From assembly GCF_000613925.1 (NCBI RefSeq), contig NZ_BAJX01000005.1, positions 124,001 through 188,000 on the forward strand: a stretch of 64,000 nucleotides of DNA, in the 5' to 3' direction. Below are positions 44,410-51,586 of this stretch, piece by piece (position 1 is the first letter of the stretch; every line of letters starts with the position of its first letter). This DNA is from Prevotella histicola JCM 15637 = DNF00424 (GTDB taxonomy: Bacteria > Bacteroidota > Bacteroidia > Bacteroidales > Bacteroidaceae). The notes below the pieces were generated by a model. It saw nothing but the letters and a program-made list of their open reading frames with translations. It made no database searches and was not told the origin of the DNA. The translations under genes and the position numbers were made by a program.

Positions 44410-44772
44410 ATGACGGAAATTACTAAGACACAATATGAATTTGCACTTCAAAGGATAGAAGATCTACTCCCTTTGGTTAACGACTCTACGCCAAGAGATA
44501 ATCCAAACTGCATAGAGTTAGAACTTATGAGTGACATAGTAGAAGAATATGAGAAGGAATATTACCCTATAGAAAAGCCTTCTCCTGCAGAACTCATACG
44601 ATATAGTCTGAAAGAAAAGAAGATAACACAGAAGCAATTAGCAAAAGAATTGGGTGTTAGTCCAAGCCGAGTTAACGATTATGTAAGCGGGAAAAGTGAA
44701 CCTGGACTTAGTCTTGCAGGAAAAATTTGCCATATATTAGGAATCATGCCTGAGGCTATCTTGGGGTTATAA
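44410..44772 (+). CDS. higA: HigA-family antitoxin (XRE-type HTH)
   Basis: The 120-residue protein has an N-terminal helical part (about 1-55) that would wrap the toxin, and a C-terminal XRE helix-turn-helix at about 65-115: IRYSLKEKKITQKQLAKELGVSPSRVNDYVSGKSEPGLSLAGKICHIL. The C-terminal HTH and N-terminal toxin-binding part are the reverse of the Proteus HigA order but common in this subfamily. It probably represses its own operon. Confidence 0.9.
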   Translation: MTEITKTQYEFALQRIEDLLPLVNDSTPRDNPNCIELELMSDIVEEYEKEYYPIEKPSPAELIRYSLKEKKITQKQLAKELGVSPSRVNDYVSGKSEPGLSLAGKICHILGIMPEAILGL

Positions 44773-44831
44773 CACAACAGAAAGAACCTAACTACAACAC
44801 ACTTTGCAACCCAGTTGCAAAACATTATCCT

Positions 44832-44839
44832 TACCTTTG
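44832..44839 (+). promoter_or_regulatory. -7 box of the P-type ATPase gene
   Basis: TACCTTTG, 36 bases before the ATG at 44875. No clear -33 TTTG at the usual distance. Confidence 0.6.
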
Positions 44840-44874
44840 CTGCAGAATATTAAGCAGTAACAGGTATTTGAATT

Positions 44875-46752
44875 ATGAATAAGAAACTTTTAAGAATCAT
44901 TCTCGCAGCTATTCTCCTGGTAGGAGCATGGCTTGTGGAGCGTTATGCAGGACTGGCTACATGGCAGATCCTGCTTGTTTATCTCGTCCCTTACCTACTT
45001 ATCGGTTATGATGTGTTAGGTGAAGCTGTAGAAGGGATCATGGAGGGAGATCCTTTTGATGAGGATTTCCTGATGGCATTGGCTACCATTGGAGCTCTCC
45101 TGATAGGTTTCCTACCAGGTGCAGAGACGCAGTTCCCAGAAGCGGTCTTCGTGATGTTGTTCTTCCAAGTGGGTGAACTCTTCGAAGATTATGCGGAAGA
45201 CAAGGCACGCGACTCTATCTCTGAGCTGATGGATATACGTCCTGACGTAGCTTATGTGGAACGAAACGGGGAGGTAAAGGAGGTCAATCCTGAAGAAGTA
45301 AGCGTTGGAGAGACTGTCATCATCAAACCTGGAGAGAAGATTCCACTTGACGGAACAGTGCTGGAAGGTGCTTCGAGCCTTAACACCGTTGCCCTTACAG
45401 GGGAGAGTATACCACGCGATGTAGCCAAGGGAGACGATGTCATATCGGGATGTGTGAACCAATCGGGTGCATTAAAGGTGAAAGTAACAAAGGCTTTCAA
45501 CGACTCTACCGCATCAAAGATTATACAACTTGTTGAGAATGCAAGTGAAAACAAGTCGAAGAGTGAGTCACTCATACGGCGTTTTGCCCGTGTTTATACT
45601 CCTATTGTGGTAATAGCAGCACTTGCCTTAGCCATCATCCCTCCTTTCTTTTACGACAATTATGCCACAGCCTTCAGCACTTGGCTCTATCGGGCACTAA
45701 CCTTCCTGGTTGTAAGTTGTCCTTGTGCACTGGTCATTTCTATCCCATTGACCTTCTTTGCAGGTATCGGTGGAGCATCTCACAAGGGTATTCTCATCAA
45801 AGGAGGTAACCACATGGATGCACTGGCAAAGCTCTCTACGGTGGTATTCGACAAGACTGGAACACTCACACATGGCTCTTTTGAAGTGGAAGCGGTGCAC
45901 CCTGAAACGATTGACGAGAAGGAACTGCTCCATTTGGCAGCCCATGTGGAACGCTTCTCTACGCACCCTATCGCCGTCGCCTTACGCAATGCGTATCCCA
46001 ATGAGGCTGACAGTTGCGTGGTAACTGACACCAAGGAGATTGCAGGACAGGGTATCACGGCTGTTATCAATGGGAAGACTGTCAGTGTGGGGAACGACAA
46101 AATGATGGCAACACTCGGCATCAAGCCTCATGCATGTAAGCTTTGTGTACACCATACGGGTACTACAGTGCATGTAGCTATCGACGGACAATACGCTGGA
46201 CACATACTCATTGCCGACCAACTGAAGGATGATGCACGTAAAGCCATCGAACAGTTGAAGCGTCTGGGGGTACAAAGAACCGTCATGCTTACTGGTGATC
46301 GGGATGAGGCAGCACGACAAGTTGCTGAGCAAACGGGCGTCACGGAATATCATGCCGAACTACTCCCTGCTGATAAGGTAAGCCACGTAGAACGACTATT
46401 AAAGGATAAGCAGACCGGTACATCTCTGGCTTTTGTCGGCGATGGTATCAACGATGCTCCCGTATTAGCACGTGCTGACGTAGGCATAGCAATGGGTGCT
46501 TTGGGCAGTGATGCTGCCATTGAAGCTGCTGACGTAGTACTGATGGACGACAAACCATCGAAGATTGCCCTTGCCATCCGTCTTTCTCGCCGTACAATCT
46601 TCATTGCAAAAGAGAATGCTTGGTTTGCTATCGGCATCAAAGTGGCGGTCCTACTCCTCGCAACCGTTGGCTTTGCAAACATGGGATGGGCTGTCTTTGC
46701 CGATGTCGGCGTGATGGTTCTCGCTGTACTTAATGCTATGCGTGCAAGATAG
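44875..46752 (+). CDS. P1B-type heavy-metal-transporting ATPase (Zn/Cd-type), no N-terminal metal domain
   Basis: The 625-residue protein lies in the inner membrane. Family marks are ELMDIRPDVAYVERNGE, the actuator loop TGES (TVALTGESIP), the metal-binding CPC at residues 282-284 (SCPCALVISIP), the phosphorylation site D326 in DKTGT, the HP motif (STHPIAVALR), TGDRDEAA and GDGINDAPVL. CPC with a following Ser/Pro run fits Zn/Cd/Pb exporters. An HMA (heavy-metal-associated) N-domain is absent; the protein opens with a membrane helix. A CxxC (CKLC, about 420-423) in the nucleotide-binding domain is not usual for the family. It lies beside higBA but has its own promoter. Confidence 0.93.
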   Translation: MNKKLLRIILAAILLVGAWLVERYAGLATWQILLVYLVPYLLIGYDVLGEAVEGIMEGDPFDEDFLMALATIGALLIGFLPGAETQFPEAVFVMLFFQVGELFEDYAEDKARDSISELMDIRPDVAYVERNGEVKEVNPEEVSVGETVIIKPGEKIPLDGTVLEGASSLNTVALTGESIPRDVAKGDDVISGCVNQSGALKVKVTKAFNDSTASKIIQLVENASENKSKSESLIRRFARVYTPIVVIAALALAIIPPFFYDNYATAFSTWLYRALTFLVVSCPCALVISIPLTFFAGIGGASHKGILIKGGNHMDALAKLSTVVFDKTGTLTHGSFEVEAVHPETIDEKELLHLAAHVERFSTHPIAVALRNAYPNEADSCVVTDTKEIAGQGITAVINGKTVSVGNDKMMATLGIKPHACKLCVHHTGTTVHVAIDGQYAGHILIADQLKDDARKAIEQLKRLGVQRTVMLTGDRDEAARQVAEQTGVTEYHAELLPADKVSHVERLLKDKQTGTSLAFVGDGINDAPVLARADVGIAMGALGSDAAIEAADVVLMDDKPSKIALAIRLSRRTIFIAKENAWFAIGIKVAVLLLATVGFANMGWAVFADVGVMVLAVLNAMRAR

Positions 46753-46795
46753 AACACTGATTTCGCAATCAATTTTATACACGTTTCATCATCAA

Positions 46796-46940
46796 TTCCT
46801 ATAGGATTCGCTTCCGTTTCCTATAGGATTTGTTTTTGTTTTACCCGTACTATTTCCTATTATCACGCTTAGATAATTAATTATCACGCTTAGATAATAC
46901 TTTATCAAACTTAGATAATACTTTATCACGCTTAGGTAAT
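46796..46940. repeat. Family-3 repeats (21-bp stem-loop units)
   Basis: Four units TTATCACGCTTAGATAAT or near variants start every 21 bases (46860-46940). Each is a TTATC/GATAA hairpin with a 7-base loop. Before them are two copies of the palindrome TCCTATAGGA (46798-46807, 46819-46828). Confidence 0.75.
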
Positions 46941-47129
46941 TAAATAAGAAGCATAGAAAACCATTCTAAAGCACGCACTTCACAAACATAAAACACATAC
47001 AAAAGAGATACAAAAGCAGAGTATCTGCAGTGTGAAGCATGAGCAATACTATCTTAAACAATATTAGAACGCTATTCAAACAACATAAAAAAAGAAACAG
47101 AAGGAAGAGTATAAGGAAAGTTTTATGTA

Positions 47130-47137
47130 AATTTGTC
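47130..47137 (+). promoter_or_regulatory. -7 box of the small secreted protein gene
   Basis: TAAATTTG, 18 bases before the ATG at 47155. Confidence 0.55.
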
Positions 47138-47154
47138 GCAAAGAACAGCTCACT

Positions 47155-47751
47155 ATGAACGTACGTATTGCTATATCTTTCCTGTGGCTGATGCTACAAT
47201 TCGCGCCTTTACATGCCCAGCAAGTATTGGTGTGCGACGGTGCATCCCACTTTCCAATACGGGATGTGCTGGTCATGGCAGACGGCAAACGAGTGGGGAT
47301 GACTACTTGGGAAGGACTCATTCAGTTGCCTGATTCGTTCCAGACAGCAAGCTTCAAGAAGAAGGGTTATGCCCCTGAGAAACTCTTGCGTGAGGAGGTT
47401 CTTCGTGACACTGTCTTCCTTTTCCCTGCTGAACACTATCTTGACGAGGTGGTTGTCGTGGGGAAACAGATGGTTGATGGGCGTGCCTTATTAGAGAAAA
47501 TGCCGAAACGTGACATCCTGGAGAAGCGCCCACGCGCAGTTCTTGGAGGTTTCGACTTAGGCGTAATGCTCGATAAACGTTATCGGAGGGATAAGAGACA
47601 CGTCGCACAACTGCGTGAAGTGTTCAAGAAAATGGATAAGATAGGAGAAAAGGAGGACCCGATATTAAAAGCCTATAGGGAGACACAGATGGAACTTAGA
47701 GCTGACAGTATCAAGCAGAACACATTGAAAAAACATCAGGACACCAAGTAG
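47155..47751 (+). CDS. Small secreted protein with carboxypeptidase-like regulatory domain
   Basis: The 198-residue protein has a signal peptide (cleavage after ...APLHA, then Q). Residues 22-90 resemble the carboxypeptidase-regulatory-like fold seen at the N-terminus of SusC proteins (VLVCDGASHFPIRDVLVMADGKRVGMTTWEGLIQLPD). After this comes HYLDEVVVVGKQMVDG, which looks like the TonB-box/plug lead-in (D-E-V-V-V-V-G). The barrel is absent and the C-terminus is Lys-rich and helical (AQLREVFKKMDKIGEKEDPILKAY). It may be a decayed receptor or a stand-alone adaptor. No partner gene was recognised nearby. Confidence 0.7.
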   Translation: MNVRIAISFLWLMLQFAPLHAQQVLVCDGASHFPIRDVLVMADGKRVGMTTWEGLIQLPDSFQTASFKKKGYAPEKLLREEVLRDTVFLFPAEHYLDEVVVVGKQMVDGRALLEKMPKRDILEKRPRAVLGGFDLGVMLDKRYRRDKRHVAQLREVFKKMDKIGEKEDPILKAYRETQMELRADSIKQNTLKKHQDTK

Positions 47752-47804
47752 TGAGCACGGAAAAGAACATGGTTCAAGACTAAGAAGTTCTGATACAGAC
47801 ATAG

Positions 47805-47835
47805 AAAAAGGACGCACTTACTCGTGCGTCCTTTT
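47805..47835. terminator. Bidirectional terminator between the small secreted protein gene and the GH13 gene
   Basis: GGACGCAC (47810-47817) pairs with GTGCGTCC (47824-47831). A5 precedes and T4CCT3 follows. Confidence 0.8.
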
Positions 47836-47857
47836 CCTTTTTATGGGTAGTCGGTCC

Positions 47858-49603
47858 TTATTCAGCTATCTTAAATACTGCTGCTGAGATTCCATTGAGT
47901 TCAACAGCATCTTCCGTCTTACCAGTTTTGTAACTTGCCTTACCCGTCATTATCAATGACTTTGCTTTACCAAGATGCACAATATTGGCAGATACTTTCT
48001 TGTCACTGGGGTTGATTGCGACAACAACGGTCTCACCTCCTGACGTACGTTTGTACACCATAGGATAAGGTTGGGACTCTTTGCTCACCAAAGTCCAGTC
48101 GCCATTACCGCGCAAAGCAGGTTGTGAATGACGTAAACGGGTGAGTTCACGGGTGTAGTTCAGCAGAGAATGTGGGTCATTCTGTTGTGCCTCAACAGTC
48201 AACTTACCCTTTTCAGTATCTACAGGGAAGTAAAGCTGAGACGGATTACAGGTAGAGAAGCCAGCAGTAGGACCTGATGTCCATTGCATTGGCGTACGGG
48301 TACCGGCACGTTCGTTACTTCCTTCCTTGCTTGGCAGGTCCATCTGATACTTCATACCGATCTCATCTCCATAATAAATGAATGGTACTCCTGGCATTGT
48401 CAGGAAGAAAGTCATAGCCACTTTCAGCTGATCGGGGGTGTTACGTGTACCGATATTCGGACGCTGATAGTCATGATTGGCAGACGGAATAGCTATATAA
48501 CCAAGATCCTTCGTAGCATTATAGACTTCAGAGAAGTTATCAACGAACTCCTTTACCTCACCTTTACCAGCCTTATCGAAGTAACAGAACTTGTAATCCT
48601 TTGATATATCCTGTCCTGGCCATGGCTTACCCCACGGTGTATTACGGTCGAAGAAGAGTGAAGGATAACCTTTTATCCCGAAATGAATCATGAAGTCAAT
48701 ATTAAAACCTGCTGGAATAGCCACTGCAGGATCGCTCCATTCAGAGATTAACACGCACTCTGGATAGTTCTCATCCTTCCATTCACGCATCTCATTCCAT
48801 AGCTTTGACACCTCTTTCTTACCCCAGTCATTCTTAACAAGGGATGATGCCATGTCTACACGGAAGCCATCTACACCTTTATCAAACCAGAAAGCCATGA
48901 TATTGCGCATCTCCCGACGTACTGCCTGTGGTCCTGGAGCTGTCACAGGTTGCTCCCAAGGCTGGTTAGGGTCGGGCTTTGCAAAGCCATAGTTTAGTGC
49001 TGGCTGACATTCAAAGAAGTTCTTCTCATAATATTTACCACGCTTTGCATTCATCTCTACGTAACGTCCACGGGTACTTGAGGCTGGATTGGCTTCTTTA
49101 TGACGTTCGGCAATCTCCTTCTTGTCCCCTTCTGAGATGCTGTCCGTCCAAATAAAATAATCTGAATAACGACTGTTCCTATCACCATTGGCACTCTCCT
49201 TGAACCATGGACACTTTGTACTTGTATGGCCAGCAACCAAGTCGAGACATACCTTTATGCCCCTTTTGTGTGCTTCTTTGACAAGGTTCACCATGTCAGT
49301 ATTGGTTCCAAAGCGTGGATCTATCTTATAAAAGTCTATCACATCATAGCCACCATCAAACCAACCAGACTCAAAGACAGGGTTCAACCATATCGCATTG
49401 ACGCCAAGTGACTTGATATAATCAAGCTTTTGGGTGATACCAGGCAGGTCACCTATACCATTTCCATCTGTATCCATATAGGAAGATGGATAAATCTGAT
49501 AGAAGATTGCATCACCAAGCCACTTCGGATTAGTCCCCATCTGAGCTGATGCTGACATCGTCATAGCACATGCAAGTGCCATAGTTAGAAGTTGTTTTTT
49601 CAT
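47858..49603 (-). CDS. Secreted GH13 alpha-amylase-family glycosidase
   Basis: The 581-residue protein has a signal peptide (MKKQLLTMALACAMTMSASA, then Q). The catalytic barrel starts KWLGDAIFYQIYPSSYMDTDGNGIGDLPGI. The GH13 catalytic triad is in place: nucleophile D250 in GFRVDMAS, acid E288 in LISEWSDP, and D378 in ANHDYQ. The GDLPGITQKLDYIKSLGVNAIWLNP opening resembles alpha-glucosidase/oligo-1,6-type enzymes. A beta-sandwich C-domain ends the protein. Next to the SusC/SusD pair this enzyme probably acts on alpha-glucan oligosaccharides in the periplasm. It has its own -7 box. Confidence 0.93.
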   Translation of the reverse strand: MKKQLLTMALACAMTMSASAQMGTNPKWLGDAIFYQIYPSSYMDTDGNGIGDLPGITQKLDYIKSLGVNAIWLNPVFESGWFDGGYDVIDFYKIDPRFGTNTDMVNLVKEAHKRGIKVCLDLVAGHTSTKCPWFKESANGDRNSRYSDYFIWTDSISEGDKKEIAERHKEANPASSTRGRYVEMNAKRGKYYEKNFFECQPALNYGFAKPDPNQPWEQPVTAPGPQAVRREMRNIMAFWFDKGVDGFRVDMASSLVKNDWGKKEVSKLWNEMREWKDENYPECVLISEWSDPAVAIPAGFNIDFMIHFGIKGYPSLFFDRNTPWGKPWPGQDISKDYKFCYFDKAGKGEVKEFVDNFSEVYNATKDLGYIAIPSANHDYQRPNIGTRNTPDQLKVAMTFFLTMPGVPFIYYGDEIGMKYQMDLPSKEGSNERAGTRTPMQWTSGPTAGFSTCNPSQLYFPVDTEKGKLTVEAQQNDPHSLLNYTRELTRLRHSQPALRGNGDWTLVSKESQPYPMVYKRTSGGETVVVAINPSDKKVSANIVHLGKAKSLIMTGKASYKTGKTEDAVELNGISAAVFKIAE

Positions 49604-49701
49604 CGTTTTAAGTTTTTAATTCCCATAAGAAAGACGCACTTCCCTCTGGTTATAGGTACAATAGATACCATATATACTCACGTTAGTAATATTCTTTACT
49701 G

Positions 49702-49709
49702 CAAAAGTA
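49702..49709 (-). promoter_or_regulatory. -7 box of the GH13 gene
   Basis: TACTTTTG on the minus strand, 99 bases before the ATG at 49603. Confidence 0.5.
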
Positions 49710-49788
49710 CATATTATAATCTGAAAAGAAGACAGTAACAAGGAATATCTTTGAAGAGAACACACGCCCATACAAGGCTCATAAACAT

Positions 49789-49820
49789 AAAAAAAGTCGG
49801 AATGCATAAGGCATTCCGAC
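49789..49820 (-). terminator. Terminator of the second susD-type gene
   Basis: GTCGGAATGC (49796-49805) pairs perfectly with GCATTCCGAC (49811-49820). On the minus strand a U7 tract follows. Confidence 0.85.
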
Positions 49821-49844
49821 CAAAAAAATCAGAGAGTAAACTAC

Positions 49845-51566
49845 CTACTTAGTGTAACCTGGATTCTGATGAAGATTCCTATTTAGGTTCAACACTTCGT
49901 AAGGAATAGGGTAAACACAGGTATAACCTTGAGTATCATCATTGTAATCACCAGCTGAAGCATTATGCCAAACATTAGGATAACGGTCAGCTGTTGGCTG
50001 TGTAAAGGTGCAGAAACGAATCTGATCTTGTCTACGAACGCCTTCCCAAGCCAGCTCTATCATACGCTCATTGAGGATATCATTGAGGGTAAGTGACGTA
50101 CGTGCAGTTGCATGTGCACGACTACGAATCTGATTGACAAGTGTTAGGGCGTCTGCAGTATTACCTAATCGATACTCTGCTTCAGCCTTCATCAACACGG
50201 CATCACCGTAACGCCAGATAACAAGGTCATTGTTATACTGTCCCTGTGCGGCTGCTGTTGGATCGTATTCATACTTCTTAAAACGTGCACCAGCACACTT
50301 AACGTCATGCTTATCAGCATTATTATCGAAGTCAACCTTTACTGCCAATGGCTTATAAGTAAGTGGACCACCTACTCCATCATCAACAATCTTACCAGTC
50401 TGCTGGGTGTATTCCTGCTCAACCCAGTAGTTCAGACGCAGACGTGGGTCTTCATCGCTCTCCTTATAACCCATAACCTTCATGGCTTGAACCGTACCAC
50501 ATGCACCATTCCACCCATTGAAGCCAGCTGCACTGGCATGATTATAGTGTACAGAGCGGATAAGATTGTAGTCAGTAATCTTATAAGTCTTGTCGTCATT
50601 GGGCCGAACAAAGATGTTTTCGTTGGAGTTCTGGTTCTGAGTAACGAAGTTATCTGCATAATTAGGAGATAGTGAATAACCTAAACCAGCGATCTTGTCA
50701 ACGCAATACTTAACTGTTTCCCAGCAATTACGTGATGTTCCGTCAACAGTCATCATGATATTTTTACCCATTGCAGTAACATTTGCGCCAAGAGTTTCGC
50801 TCGCTTTGCAGGCTTTTGACTTATCATCACCAACGAAAGCCTTATAGCTATCAATGGCTGTTGCATCCGTTTTATAGACAGGAGCATTCAAAGCACACTT
50901 TGCAAGACACATGTAAGCTATAGGTTGGGTGATACGTCCATAGTATTTACCAGTCTTCTGACTCTGATCAGGAGCAAGTTCTGGCAACACTTCCGTGAGT
51001 TCTTTCACTACAAAGTCAAACACTTCTGAGCGGTTACTCTGCTTAACATCCTTGATACTCTGTGTGGAAGAGGTTACAACAGGTACCTGTCCAAACAAGT
51101 CCATAGCATAATAATAGTAGATAGCACGCAATGCACGCAACTCAGACACGTATGCTTTATAGTCTGGATGGTCAGTAAGCAGTGGTGTCAACTGGTCTAT
51201 TGACCCATTACACTGCCCGATAATCTTATAGATATTCTTCCAGTTGTTATTGTAAGTATCCACAGATGATGCGAAATTATGCAGGAAGAAGTTCTGCCAT
51301 TTACCACCATCTACCCAGTCACCCTGCCTTCCTGGAAGGATAGCTTCATCTGAAGTAAACTCCTGCAGACAGTGGATCGCATCCGTACCACCATATATTC
51401 CATCACCAATCTCCGAATAAACCTTAGCAACAGAGTTCACATAGGTAAGTGTAGAGTTGGCAAAAGCTTCACTTTCTTTAAACTTACTTTGTGGTGTTTC
51501 ATCCAACGAACAGCTTGTAAGGAGTGCTGTGGAAAGGAATACTACACTAAAAATATATTTCTTCAT
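49845..51566 (-). CDS. SusD/RagB-family glycan-binding lipoprotein
   Basis: The 573-residue protein has a lipobox (LLTSC) near residue 19. SusD marks are SLDETPQSKFKESEAFANS, ELRALRAIYYYYAMDLFGQVPVV and ITQPIAYMCLAKCALNAPVY in the TPR region, and the C-terminal LNERMIELAWEGVRRQDQIRFCTF. The protein closes with YPIPYEVLNLNRNLHQNPGYT, normal for the family. It forms a two-gene operon with the SusC gene 21 bases upstream and probably binds an alpha-glucan, given the GH13 gene next to it. Confidence 0.93.
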   Translation of the reverse strand: MKKYIFSVVFLSTALLTSCSLDETPQSKFKESEAFANSTLTYVNSVAKVYSEIGDGIYGGTDAIHCLQEFTSDEAILPGRQGDWVDGGKWQNFFLHNFASSVDTYNNNWKNIYKIIGQCNGSIDQLTPLLTDHPDYKAYVSELRALRAIYYYYAMDLFGQVPVVTSSTQSIKDVKQSNRSEVFDFVVKELTEVLPELAPDQSQKTGKYYGRITQPIAYMCLAKCALNAPVYKTDATAIDSYKAFVGDDKSKACKASETLGANVTAMGKNIMMTVDGTSRNCWETVKYCVDKIAGLGYSLSPNYADNFVTQNQNSNENIFVRPNDDKTYKITDYNLIRSVHYNHASAAGFNGWNGACGTVQAMKVMGYKESDEDPRLRLNYWVEQEYTQQTGKIVDDGVGGPLTYKPLAVKVDFDNNADKHDVKCAGARFKKYEYDPTAAAQGQYNNDLVIWRYGDAVLMKAEAEYRLGNTADALTLVNQIRSRAHATARTSLTLNDILNERMIELAWEGVRRQDQIRFCTFTQPTADRYPNVWHNASAGDYNDDTQGYTCVYPIPYEVLNLNRNLHQNPGYTK

Positions 51567-51586
51567 AACTGTTTTCCTTTTGATAA

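Larger units (their letters stand above)
46753..47154. other. Intergenic stretch after the P-type ATPase
   Basis: It holds the family-3 repeats and the -7 box of the next gene. The rest is AT-rich with no recognised element or terminator. Confidence 0.55.
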
